Below, piece after piece: positions 1 to 10,690 of a stretch of 23,890 nt of DNA. Under the pieces are notes generated by a model. The model made no database searches. It was not told where the DNA came from and worked only from the letters and a program-made list of their open reading frames with translations. Position numbers and translations under genes: made by a program. How positions within the stretch are numbered: position 1 is the first letter of the stretch; every line of letters starts with the position of its first letter. The DNA is from Phoronis australis (Eukaryota > Phoronida > Phoronidae): the NCBI GenBank assembly GCA_002633005.1, contig NMRA01000721.1:93299-117188 (forward strand). Reading direction: 5' to 3'.

Positions 1-565
1 GTTTTTTTACATTCAAATTTAAGCGCCCATAGCGGTAACCCGGACGAGCACGGTACTCAAGGTTGATTGTTCAGAATTATTTTAAAGGCTTACAATTTAG
101 CATAAGGAATTTCCAAAAACAGGACTCAAATCGTTGTTTGAAAATAACATGAAGAAAAAACTTAAAGGATTCTGATATAGTCTTCATCTTGAACATCTAC
201 CTTAAACGAAAATTAGCCATGTTATTAAACGTTTGCAATAGTTTTCAAAGAATAAGTCTATGTCATAGGTATATTTTGTCAATGGAAAGTTACCACTACA
301 CAATATTTCGAGTACATTGTACTTGGAACACTGTCCATGCATGTGAGATTTTTCAAGATACAGACCAAAACATGACCGTAGTTCGTTGTTAGCAGACAGA
401 ACACGCAAGAATACAATACGTTGATAACCAGTCCTTCAGCGAACGGTTTTACCGCGTATTGCATAGCCACAACACCACATGACCATGTGTATTGCAAACT
501 GAATCATCGCATTAGCGTGTATTACATAGTCACATCACCATCTGATCATGTATTACATAGCCCAA
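1..565 (+). repeat. Dispersed repeat copy A (block Y plus start of 31-bp repeat)
   Basis: This stretch is nearly the same as 2131-2690, with scattered substitutions of a few percent by eye. It is more distantly related to 5790-6060 and 23290-23410. It ends in one or two degenerate units of the 31-bp minisatellite (around 515-565) and then leaves the family. Short reading frames run on both strands, but they are open in the sister copy only through overall similarity and show no protein family. It is a truncated member of the X-Y-(31 bp)-Z family described at 3893-8060. Confidence 0.75.
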
Positions 566-677
566 CACCATAAATACGCTTGTCTTTGTTCTTTTTATTA
601 AGATACAATTAACCTCCAATGTTGTTTACAATGGTTTTTCCAGTATTCAAACAAGTGATTTTACACAACATGCATAC

Positions 678-930
678 CTGCTGTCGTAGCCACTTTCTGG
701 TCAGATTTCCTGCGATACACAGCGTGAGACCCATCAAAAGAGATTGTTGGGATCAGCTTGTGAATGTCAGCAATGCCACGAGGCTCTGAAATATAAGACT
801 TACTATAAACGCCATGGTAAAAGTGGAGAACATTAAACTTACAAGGAAACACATGATGGTAGTCTGCTTGATAGAAAGCCATCTTGCAAACGTATATCAT
901 GAAGACCATTGTCGCAAAGGCCTGCTTCAT
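678..930 (-). CDS. Possible exon of an unrecognised protein with a hydrophobic N-terminus
   Basis: I do not recognise a family. Read on the minus strand from an ATG at 930, the frame stays open for 84 codons to a good donor (CAG then GTATGC, exon end at 678). The first ~22 residues (MKQAFATMVFMIYVCKMAFY) resemble a signal peptide or membrane anchor. The C-terminal half is polar and basic (YRRKSDQK). An internal GTAAGT at 842 and a TTTCAG ending at 786 would bound a 57-bp intron, but removing it creates a TAG at the junction, so I prefer the unspliced reading. No upstream or downstream exons were found; to the left lies repeat copy A. It could be a chance frame. Confidence 0.22.
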
Positions 931-1699
931 CGTGAATTTTCCTCGGTGACATCTGTGACCATCTTTTTGTATTTGTGAAATTGATGACGACTGCTGGCGT
1001 GTAATTGTTAAAGTGCAGTTCTATCACACCTAGATTGGCGCAAAGCTGTATTATAAATACACCAAACTGGTCCATGTATTGTCACTGCCATGTTTTGAAT
1101 ATAGTAGATGAAGCGACAATGCAGCTCTACCACTATAATAACAATATGAATATTAAAGTGGTCACAATACAAAGTTTCCAAGGTCAAAACTACAGGTGCT
1201 AGCCCTGCTCCTCTGTTTACACAATATTTCTACAACGAACAATTTGTGTAGGATAAACTCACTTAAAGTATACTTGTGACGCAACGCTTAAGTGAAATTT
1301 ATCCCCAGGATTTTGTGGACTCTGAAATACACAAGGACAAAAAAGTAAAAAAAAAATGGTTGATTTGGCAAAACCATCTCTCACAAAACACAATATATTC
1401 CATAACGCAGTCAAATTTGAAACCAAAAAATCACCCATTGCGTTAAAATCGTTGGTAGAAATGTTTGGTACATGTATGCAGAAAGTTACAAACTGTCAAA
1501 TGTTAAAGAAGCAGATGATTAGTCCGGTTCTGTTGAAGACTTGCTACGATGATGACCGGTTCTAGACCTTGACAAGATCGAAAAATTACGACAGGAAAAC
1601 GTTTCCACCAAAATGTATCGCAACCCTTGTCACGATTCCCGATTACGTGGCAGTAAATTGACAAGTCTGTGTATGTGACTGTGTAGTCAGGTTGGCACA
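931..1699. other. No recognisable gene
   Basis: AT-rich sequence with only short frames on both strands. I see no domain, tandem array or hairpin of note. An A-rich run lies near 1340-1360. Confidence 0.5.
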
Positions 1700-1981
1700 C
1701 GGCCATCTTGTGTATAATGAAGGCAATGCTAATGGGGAACTGTCACAACAGACACTGTCCTCGTCAACAACTGTGGCCCTTTCTTTGAATTTCAGTGAAT
1801 CCGTGGCAACGTGGGTTTGAGTGAAATTTATAACGAGTGACGAAAGGGAGTGGTAGTACCACACCTATACTCGGACAAAGCGTTGTTATGTACACCCTGC
1901 TGGCCGGTATATTCCCATGGGTATATTTTGATTGTAATTTTCAGACACAACAGACTGGTTCAAAACTTTCCTTATCATAAA

Positions 1982-2209
1982 GAAAACAATGCCCATGGTA
2001 GGCTTACTGCACACCCCGGTTTTTTTACATTCAAATTTAAGCGCCCATAGCGGTAACCCGGACGAGCACGGTACTCAAGGTTGATTGTTCAGAATNGAAA
2101 ACACTGCCCATCGTAGGCTTACTGCACACCCCGTTTTTTTAGATTCAAATTTAAGCGCCCATAGCGGTAACCCGGACGAGCACGGTACTCAAGTTTGATT
2201 GTTCAGAAT
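1982..2209 (+). repeat. Direct duplicate of ~113 bp on both sides of a single N
   Basis: Bases 1982-2095 and 2097-2209 align almost end to end. Differences are about five substitutions and one base in a G run. The only separator is the N at 2096. The right copy continues into block Y and the left copy stops dead at the N. This is what two overlapping contig ends, or the two alleles of one locus, look like when joined by a placeholder. A true tandem duplication remains possible. Confidence 0.75.
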
Positions 2210-2648
2210 TATTTTAAAGGCTTACAATTTAGCATGAGGAATTTCCAAAAACAGAACTCAAATCGTTGTTTGAAATTAACATGAAGAAAAAACTTAAAGG
2301 ACTCTGATATAGTCTTCATCTTGAATATCTACTTTAAACGAAAATTAGCCATGTTATTAAACGTTTGCAATAGTTTTCAAGGAATAAGTCTATGTCATAG
2401 GTATATTTTGTCAATGGAAAGTTACCGCTACACAATATTTCGAGTACATTGTACTTGGAACACTGTCCATGCTTGTGAGATTTTTCAAGATACAGACCAA
2501 AACATAACCGTAGTTCGTTGTTAGCAGACAGATCACGCAAGAATACAATACGTTGATAACCAGTCCTTCAGCGAACGGTTTTACCGCGTATTGCATAGCC
2601 ACAACACCACATGACCATGGGTATTGCAAACTGAATCATCGCATTAGC

Positions 2649-3884
2649 GTGTATTACATAGTTACATCACCATCTGATCATGTATTACATAGCCACATCA
2701 CCACATGACCATGTATTACATAGCCACATCACCACATGACCATGTATTACATAGCCACATCACCACATGACCATGCATTACATAGCCACATCACCACATG
2801 ACCATGTGTTAATAAGCCATATCACCGCATGACCATGTATTACATAGCCACATCACCACATGACCATGTAATACATAGCCACATCACCACATTACCATGT
2901 GTTAGATAGCCACATCACCACATGACCATGCATTACGTAGCCACATCACCACATGACCATGTATTACATAGCCACATCACCACATGACCATGTGTTAATA
3001 AGCCACATCACCGCATGACCATGTATTACATAGCCACATCACCACATGACCATGTATTACATAGCCACATCACCACATGACCATGTATTACATAGCCACA
3101 TCACCACATGACCATGTATTACATAGCCACATCACCACATTACCATGTATTACATAGCCACATCACCACATGACCATGTATTACATAGCCACATCACCAC
3201 ATGACCATGTATTACATAGCCACATCACCACATGACCATGTATTACATAGCCACATCACCACATGACCATGTATTACATAGCCACATCACCACATGACCA
3301 TGTATTACATAGCCACATCACCACATGACCATGTATTACATAGCCACATCACCACATGACCATGTATTACATAGCCACATCACCACATGACCATGTATTA
3401 CATAGCCACATCACCACATGACCATGTATTACATAGCCACATCACCACATGACCATGTATTACATAGCCACATCACCACATGACCATGTATTACATAGCC
3501 ACATCACCACATGACCATGTATTACATAGCCACATCACCACATGACCATGTATTACATAGCCACATCACCACATGACCATGTATTACATAGCCACATCAC
3601 CACGTGACCATGTATTACATAGCCACATCACCACATTACCATGTATTATATAGCCACATCACCACATTACCATGTATTACATGGCCACATCACCGCATCA
3701 CCATGTATTACATAGCCACATCACCACATGACCATGTATTACATAGCCACATCACCACATGACCATGTATTACATAGCCACATCACCACATGACCATGTA
3801 TTACATAGCAACATCACCACATGACCATGTATTACATAGTCACATCACCGCATGACTATGTATTACATAGCCACATCATCACAT
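2649..3884 (+). repeat. 31-bp minisatellite, about 40 tandem units
   Basis: The unit begins ATGTATTACATAGCC and continues ACATCACCACATGACC, 31 bases in all. Unit starts run from 2649 to 3858, a distance of exactly 39 periods, so essentially no unit has gained or lost a base. The middle of the array is nearly homogeneous; the edges are more diverged (GTGTTAATAAGCC variants at 2804 and 2990, six units apart). Each unit holds two small dyads: ATGTA-T-TACAT and ACATG-AC-CATGT. There are no spacers, so it is not a CRISPR array. Shorter runs of the same unit occur at about 6060-6085 and 14297-14450, always between blocks Y and Z. Confidence 0.95.
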
Positions 3885-3892
3885 GTATTGGT

Positions 3893-6800
3893 TCTTGTGA
3901 GGATTTGAAATTACTGTCAATTAAATTCCTGTTTTCTTACTAAGTAGCTTTTAGTAGCGATCACTTCATTGTTCAGACTTAGACACATACACTGTGTTGC
4001 CCAAGTAATTCTGCATTTCCGTTTTCAATAATAATCCAGGAATGAGAAGGTGACGATGGCACTCTTTGTCCTTTTTATCGCAATAAGTTGGCGGGTAATA
4101 GACCATGTGTGAGAGTAGCTATTCGGTTTACGAGAAAAATTCTAATCATTCTGTTTTTTGGAAAGAACAGTCTTTTGAATACGGCCGACCTCGTTCCCAG
4201 TGCCCGGACAACTTGACTTGGAAGCTATATATGTATTGTTCGTGAATTTGTGTCAAATGTTGTACATGATCCTTTTTGGTTGTTCCGTAGTAATCGTCTG
4301 TAGGCTGAACTCTATCACAGAAATGTCTGGTCGAGCTCACATTTGGATCTATATTTAATATTCATACCCCCATAATTTTACACTCTATTTTTAAGAAGAA
4401 CATCGGGAATTCTTAGACACTCCTGAAGGGGCGCCGCACGGCCTACAGCAGTTCCTGTACATGTCGTTTGATTCAAAAGACCAACTTGAAAATTCCTGAA
4501 AATTTTCTGGGCGTTTTGTTCGCAGGTGGTCCTAATGATCTCACGATACAGGATGGTCCTACTGATCTGACGATACAGGGTGGTGCTACTGATCTCAGGA
4601 TAGAGGGTGATCCTACTAATTTGACGATACAGGGAGGTCCTGCTGATCTCACGATACTAAATATTTGCACCATTACAAATCAATGCAGTGTGAGTATCGT
4701 TGACTTTGCAAAGTATCCAAAACAGCGGACACACTGATATGTACATGTATCAAGCCATAACGAACTCATGTGCAGTTTTTAAACTGTTCACCACATTTTT
4801 TACATCTTCAATACCAAAATAGTTAATCTGAACCGTGCAAGTTAGACAGCCACTAAAAATTCTAAATGGAAGTTTATCTTTCATTTCTATCCTTAGTTTC
4901 AGTCTAGACAAGAGGACAAAGATAACAACAGTTTACAATAAACGCAAACGTATGACAATAAATGCAACAAAAAACCTGTTTCATCATGCACTATCCTTTG
5001 TGACAATTATGACACTCTCTTTGTACTTCAAGGTATCAGGGCTAGCTGGTTGTGGGTGAACTTAAGGAATATTGAGGGACAGGCACTGCAGTTCTACCAC
5101 GCCTCTATTGGGACAAAGATTCATTATTTGCAAATGAACAACAAAGCCCTTCGTTTTAAAGCAAAGGTATATTTTGATGCTAATTTACAGGTAGGACACG
5201 CGTCTCCGAAGACGCTTCTAAATAACAAAAAGTCACCTGACTATTTGCAAATGACGGCAAATTTTAGATAATGGACCCACTATAGTAATAAACTAAAGGA
5301 CACCGACTTGTGAATTTGTGACCAAAATACGAAGGCATCCAACTGTAAATTTCCGCGGGTACCGACCGCTCGCCTTTGAAGTCCACTAATGACAGGAAAC
5401 GTACATTGGGTCTGTTTTCATTTAGTATTGTTAATCGATAAAACATACACGTATGTTGAGTTCTCAACAAAGAAAATTTCTCATCGACTCAAAACAATGA
5501 GTTCCTCACCTAGATTTCAGAAACGGGCACGCGTGCTTTATTTTTGACGGCTCTCCCATCAGAGCACCGGAGTATCCCAAATTGCCCTTTTATGTGACGT
5601 TCGACCCTTGATATAAACACAGATGTAAGAATGGAAATTTTAAGCCGTAGACATTCCAACTTCTTTAGTGCATGCCATATATCCGCTTGCAATATTAAAG
5701 ATGAACAAGTCTCACATTAGCATCCCATGAAGTATATTCTCCGGAATCTTTGAAGTGTAGTTTTTACAAGTTTTTTGTTCAAATGCACCTTTAAGGTCAA
5801 GCAGTACTCTAAACAAATGTCCAACTTTACCTTGACGTCTTACGTTATGCAATTACACGTACGTCTATGGCATGTTTATATTTGGTCATTGAAAAGTCAT
5901 CACTACTCAATACTTCGAGTACTTTGTACTTGGAACCCTGTCGCTTGTGGTGAGATTTTTCATGGTACAGGCTGTACATTGTTGTTTGCAGAGATAACAT
6001 TTAAAAATACAAGACGTTGATAACCACTGATGGATATTTCAACCACACCACCAACCTGTTCATGTGTATTACATAGCCACATGAGCTGGCAATCCCGACT
6101 TGGATGGATTGTTAGAGTATGCTGACAACACTACCGTGGGATTTGGCGGTAATAACATATAAAACGAAGCAATGCTAATGTGGTCACGTGTTTCGCGTAT
6201 AATGTATGGCAATATTTTAAAACTGTTTCATTATCTTAATGTTTTACTATGTCTTTGTCTTAGCAACACAGGCAGGCTGACCAGGAAGGCACTGTGGAAA
6301 TGAGGTCCCAAATGAAACAACCATCCTCATACCAAGAGCATGCAAAGCGGAAAAAGCCCGAAATGCAAAGGTGCAAGTGTTTTGCGTGTATGCTTGGAGG
6401 TTAACTAGTATATCCCGGTAATATTCCCTATTTGCACCCATTGCTCAGAAATTGCACTTTGTTTTTTGGACATAATAGCGAATTTGACCGAATTGGTGGA
6501 ATTAAAATCTTCCCTGAAGGTACTGTGTTCTCAGTTTCTATTCCATTTTTTCAGATGTTTCGGCGTGCGCCGTGAGGCCAAACTAATAGCTTGCGATCTT
6601 CAGAACGACACCGGTTTGATTTCCGGGGATCGCAGGACATTCTTTCCTCTGCCGGGGAAAATCTCAGCTTATTGTACAAAAACACTGAATTCAATCTCAT
6701 ATTTTAACATTCCAATCTCACCAACAAAGTAGTTTGTTCAGTGATCGGAACAGTTCTACAGTAGGCCAAACTTCTGAAACATTTGCATTTGAGTAGCGTG

Positions 6801-8060
6801 AATGCGCGAAGAGATGTCCTGCTTTTTCGAGAGAAAATAGGTCTACAGAAGGTATTCCAAGTATAGGTCACGGATGTGAGTCAGATTCACGCTATGAAAC
6901 CTCAATCCTCCTTACCAGTTGGCGGTGCATCAAATTCCAGTCTGAACAAGTGTTCCTAAAACGAAACGAAATTCAACGCACAGAAATAGTTACAAGTGCA
7001 GTAGCATATCTTTGAGATAAATCAATTAATCTGACCAACACAAGACCTTGCGAAAATCTCAAAATTACTATGCATGAATTTACACCTATATGCTTTGCCA
7101 GGTGACTGACAATTTCTAAATTTAACTCGTTGATAAATTACTTTATTACTTCCGCTTAATATTGTATTTACCGTCATAATAATCATCAAGTAGGTCCAAA
7201 CTGGTTTGCATTAAAATTTATTCATTTTGAATACAATAAACTAGCACGTTTCAACTTCAAAGAACTGAACCACCGAGAAATTAAGATTTGAAAGCCTCGA
7301 TGCTGCAATACAATAGATTTTAGTAATGATTCGTTACTTTTTATTATGTTAAAATTAAGCGATCCTGGGTTGATATCAGCATTGATTAAACACTACGAGA
7401 TGCATCACGCCAAGGGTGATTAAATTGTCCAAAGAATTTAACGTCTGTAAGGCTTTTTAAATTGGATATTATTTAATAATTTTAACATACGTGTCATTAA
7501 ATCACAATAAAATGAGGTCGCCAGGTGCAGTCAACAACTTGAATCCCATTAAAAACGTCCGTGTTAACAGGTTTATGTATATGAGGGTCTTCAGTAGTTA
7601 GTCAAGGATGCACTGGGCCACGTTGCAGGAAACAGGACCAAAACTTGATCTCGCTTTCTGTAACTTGAGTCAAATGTTTGGCGCTTTTCAGAGCGGAAAA
7701 CCTTTTACACAATTACAAAAAGTTCTTTATTGAATTTGATGTTTCATGGAACTGAACTTAGGCCCTGCGATGTTTTTTTTCGGCGTACATCCACGAAACT
7801 ACGATGGAATAGTGGTAAACAGATTTCACGATCTGCTCCATCTCCAGTACCTGACTGGAAAGCTTCGATTAAATGTCTAGCATAGACTTAGATACGTGCA
7901 TACTAGAACTTCCTTAAATGGAAGTTAAGATAAAGACAGAAGTCGCGAAGTTAATAAACAAATATCGAATCTCATCGATTGCTCCAATGATCAAAGGTAA
8001 GCAGTCGTAAAAGCATAGCCGCAATCCATACACCCGTACACTCGTGGACAAGCACTGACT
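3893..8060 (+). repeat. Dispersed repeat copy B (X-Y-31 bp-Z), longest copy
   Basis: Block X (3893-5790) matches 21387-23170 throughout. Shared landmarks are CTTACTAAGTAGCTTTTA, GAATGAGAAGGTGACGATGG, a 27-bp minisatellite and GAAACGGGCACGCGTGCTTT. Block Y (5790-6060) matches 200-440. One 31-bp-type unit follows, then block Z (6085-8060), which matches 14440-16478 and in part 23440-23890. No frame encodes a transposase, reverse transcriptase or other recognisable protein, and indels between copies are not multiples of three. It is either a large non-autonomous mobile element or a segmental duplicate. I did not find diagnostic termini. The part at 6555-6660 is GC-richer, follows a strong pyrimidine tract plus AG, and is absent from the other copies. 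Confidence 0.75.
4525..4658 (+). repeat. 27-bp minisatellite, 5 units (copy B)
   Basis: Units contain GATACAGGGTGGTCCTACTG followed by ATCT-type sequence, at spacings of 26, 27, 27 and 27 bases. As the period is a multiple of three, both strands stay open (for example GGPTDLTIQ-type repeats on the plus strand). The homologous array in copy D has an off-period step and shifts frame, so I do not regard it as coding. Confidence 0.9.
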
Positions 8061-9149
8061 TCAACAAATATCATGCATAAACGCCTGTCTATGAGGTGCA
8101 GGAGGTAACTTGAGTCGATTTCAATTGTCAACATGAAGTTTTATCGAAACCAGTTGAACAGTTGCAATTAAAGTATTCATTATTGTCACCATGAAATAAA
8201 TCAAACAGCCCACAACAAGACAACACTTCTTGCCACCAGTTACCTTGTATATTTTTCATTAAACCGTATTTCCAAATCACGAAAAATAGTCAACCAAAAA
8301 AATGCATAGTTGTTTTCTTAACTTCAAATCAGTCCTTTTGTTGGTGCTATTTGATTGTGCTTGTCTCTAGGCAGTTCCTCTACGGCTTAGTTAAAAAATG
8401 TAAGGGCATTGAGCTCAGGCATTTTGACAAAGGATCTAACAATTCCAAAAAAAACTAGATTAAATTACATCGGGGATTGATGCAATTTATTGCCACAATA
8501 CTGGGCATGAGCATTTCGGTTTGCAGGAGACATGACGTCACGAATGCAGCAACCCTATTACCTACTTGAGAACCTCGCTAAAATCTATCCACACTGACGT
8601 GTTCTCAATTTTAAATACACGGCAATATCTCACGCAATCGTCCGAAGTGTTGCTCTTTTAGCGAGCTTCTAGCGTTACTGAACTCTACCCATCATAAGAA
8701 GATCATTAATTTAATGTCTTCTGCATCATGCATAATATCATAAATGCCCTTGTATATCCCCAACATATGTCTCTTAGGAACACCTTCTGATTATCATGAA
8801 TCAGATATTCAGAACAGACTTCATCCTTTCAGCATTAGAAGCTGGCAAAAGCTTTTTTACTAATATTTAATAAGATATTTCTCCAATATTTTAAGAATGT
8901 CCTTGATTTATTGCCTTTAGGTAACACCACGTATCGGTGATAGTTGAGGGAATGTTTTTCATTTTTATTATGAACTAGTTAAGTAATCATCACAGGTGTA
9001 TAGTTTGCTTTTTAAAGTCCACAAAAGTATTTTTAGGCCTTTCGCCATCTTCAATCCATACCGCCTTTTATATAAGCATCAATCATTGTGTGTATTCTTT
9101 TCGAATTTCTTCTAGTTCTTGTAAACGCTTACACGACCTGGGTTTTTAA
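8061..9149. other. No recognisable gene
   Basis: AT-rich sequence beyond the part of block Z that can be matched to copy C, which leaves the family at 16478. I see no exon-like frame, tandem repeat or hairpin. It may be the remainder of copy B or unique sequence. Confidence 0.5.
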
Positions 9150-9452
9150 ACGCACATACAGCAAATACTGTCTATAGGCATTTTATTGCTTTCGGTCTCA
9201 CCAGCAGCAGCACCTAAAGCTTGGTGGAATGAACCCACAGTTGCACCTGACCTCTTTGTCTCCTGTGTTTCTGAGGCTGACAGTGAACAAGTTGCTCAAC
9301 CACAATAGTCCATGGACCAGTTTGAGAAAAACAGCAATGTACATAGAATTGTACAACACTCCCCTGTGGAAAGCCTAGTGGGAATAGAGCCTGACAGACG
9401 AACCGATTTGTACTGTAGGAGGTTGAGTCATTGTTTTTTTGTAGAAACATAA
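9150..9452 (+). pseudogene. Protein-like segment with an in-frame stop, family unknown
   Basis: In one plus-strand frame, 52 codons are open from 9150 to 9305, then a TAG (9306-9308), then 47 more codons to a TAA at 9450-9452. The text on both sides of the stop reads like ordinary soluble protein: before it SPAAAPKAWWNEPTVAPDLF and SEADSEQVAQPQ, after it SMDQFEKNSNVHRIV and VGIEPDRRTDLYCRR. Acidic and polar residues dominate, and the base composition is less AT-rich than the flanks. I cannot name a family. The antisense strand is also open over 9214-9450, but its translation is less protein-like. Likely readings are a decayed exon or retro-derived fragment, a polymorphic stop, or chance. Confidence 0.33.
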
Positions 9453-10047
9453 TGTCCCAAAAATGGATGATAACTCGGTTAACTCGCCGTTTCGCGAATT
9501 TTGATGACCTCTATTAGGGGCGCCAAGATAGGTGTGAAGTCAGAACGACAAAGGGGTTTTGGTTTATTTTCACCATTCAAAAATACGCGAGGAGGGCGTG
9601 ACCACCGATTGAGTGATATCATCTGGAAGGTTTATTGCCTCAAAAACTTTGTTGAAGTTAGCACATACGCAGAGGGGAAATACCTGAGAAGTTACGAATA
9701 TTTTTCAAAAAGATTGACATTTTTCAAATCAAAACGGAATAAATGAGAACCAACTGTCCAGATATTAGCAAGAGGGGGACAACAATGGAACAAGAAAATC
9801 GGAGAACAGGTAGAAATTGTATGTAATATGCCAGAGCTCGACTCATTGATTCACGGGTAGAATTCACACCGCGTTTCCCAGTGTTTATTTTCACGGACAT
9901 AAGCTTTCCTTGACAACACGGCGCCACTACAACCTTAAAGTAAGTGTCTCTGCAGCTTAGTCTATTTTAGTGGTATTACACAGTACAAACAAATCGTAAA
10001 GCAACAGTATTTAATTAGAAAAAATGTGCCGTTTGTGTGTACGTCAT
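9453..10047. other. No recognisable gene
   Basis: Short frames of 60-81 codons occur on both strands (for example 9501-9746 plus and 9724-9927 minus), but none shows a domain and no convincing pair of splice sites bounds them. Confidence 0.45.
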
Positions 10048-10128
10048 TGTGTGTGAGTGTGTGTGTGTGTGTGTGTGGTTGTGTGTGTGTCTGTGTCTGT
10101 GTGTGTGTGTCTGTGTGTGCATGTGTGT
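10048..10128 (+). repeat. TG/CTG microsatellite
   Basis: Imperfect (TG)n with interspersed CTG and GGT steps. A second copy of its right part is at 11458-11510. The left boundary of the 1,381-bp duplication falls inside this low-complexity run, as expected if an assembler lost its place there. Confidence 0.95.
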
Positions 10129-10134
10129 TTTATT
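10129..10134 (-). promoter_or_regulatory. Poly(A) signal AATAAA of the ankyrin-repeat gene, copy 1
   Basis: A canonical AATAAA on the minus strand, about 130 bases past the predicted stop at 10266. The TG/CA-rich microsatellite lies immediately downstream on that strand. It supports this end being the gene's 3' terminus. Confidence 0.5.
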
Positions 10135-10265
10135 TCATTTTGAAATTAGAAATGCCAATCTTTGTGGTAGATTGTCATTTTAAAGAAACACCGCCGGGAT
10201 TTTCAATTACCAGAAAAGCTTTAAAAACGATGGAGATGCCTACACCCATATTTGCAGCTACCGCT

Positions 10266-10316
10266 TCATTTTTTGATAACATATTCCGCAAATTTGCGTC
10301 CATGCGGTATTAGGTG
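10266..10316 (-). CDS. Predicted last coding exon of an ankyrin-repeat gene, copy 1
   Basis: On the minus strand an acceptor (AATACAG, exon start 10316) is followed by 16 codons and a TGA: HLIPHGRKFAEYVIKK. Joined in phase 0 to the exon at 10447-10530 it gives a continuous basic C-terminus after the ankyrin-like segment. An AATAAA follows at 10129-10134. The exon is short, so the call rests on splice phase, stop and poly(A) signal rather than homology. A competing frame from an ATG at 10303 (42 codons, containing KNEAVAANMGVGISIVFKAF) overlaps the same bases and could be real instead. Confidence 0.4.
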   Translation of the reverse strand, partial: HLIPHGRKFAEYVIKK

Positions 10317-10446
10317 CTGTATTCGAAATTGTGAAAAATTCACAAAAAAGACTCCAATTAGTAAAACAGCAAGATTATCACACAAATACCGTCAACAATT
10401 TCTTAGAATTATACACTAATCATCCGAAAATCTTCTTGAATTCTAC

Positions 10447-10530
10447 CTTTAAGAATTTCTTCATGCTTTCGACAGTTGATTCGTCGACATTGCCTTTACG
10501 TCCACATACGTCGTAAGCGGTTTCTCCATT
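10447..10530 (-). CDS. Ankyrin-repeat exon, copy 1
   Basis: This 84-bp, phase-0 exon encodes 28 residues and is bounded by a strong acceptor (TTTTGTTACAG, exon start 10530) and a donor (AAG then GTAGAA, exon end 10447). The text NGETAYDVCGRKGN followed by a helical ESTVESMKKFLK matches the first helix and tail of a terminal ankyrin repeat; the family pattern is DxxGxTPLHxAxxxGN, often with AYDVA in final repeats. Ankyrin repeats bind protein partners, and the partner here cannot be told. The 28 residues are only part of a 33-residue unit, so the repeat must be completed by an upstream exon that I could not find. The downstream exon is at 10266-10316. Confidence 0.5.
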
Positions 10531-10690
10531 CTGTAACAAAAACATTGAATGAAAGACGAAGATCACATCAAATGACCACACATGTGTATTGATCTTACGT
10601 AGACATGAACATACTACTGTCTGCTTTTTGTGAAATTATTGGTAGCAGTTAAATGGAGGGACTCGACTTTATATATTTCGTCAATGGCTC

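Larger units (their letters stand above)
1700..3892 (+). repeat. Dispersed repeat copy A' (end of X, Y, long 31-bp array)
   Basis: About 1780-1930 is a diverged version of the end of block X; compare 5020-5180 and 22380-22560, which share the words GGACAAAG and GGTATATTTTGAT. At 2021-2690 it becomes block Y, closely matching the window's first 565 bases. It then runs into the 31-bp minisatellite. A single N at 2096 interrupts it, and the ~113 bases on each side of the N are the same sequence. The next copy of the family starts directly at the end of the array, so copies A' and B stand head to tail. Confidence 0.65.

Noticed and set aside
2649-3884. CRISPR-like array of 31-bp repeats
   Set aside because: Units are directly adjacent with no spacers, there are no cas genes, and the context is eukaryotic. 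It is a minisatellite.
4468-4737. Plus-strand protein with GGPTDLTIQ-type 9-residue repeats
   Set aside because: The frame is open because the minisatellite period is 27; the minus strand is open too, and the homologous array in copy D has a 28-base step that shifts frame.
10026-10516. Plus-strand ORFs at 10026-10313 and 10331-10516
   Set aside because: They start in or beside the TG microsatellite or lie opposite the better-supported ankyrin exons, and show no domain.
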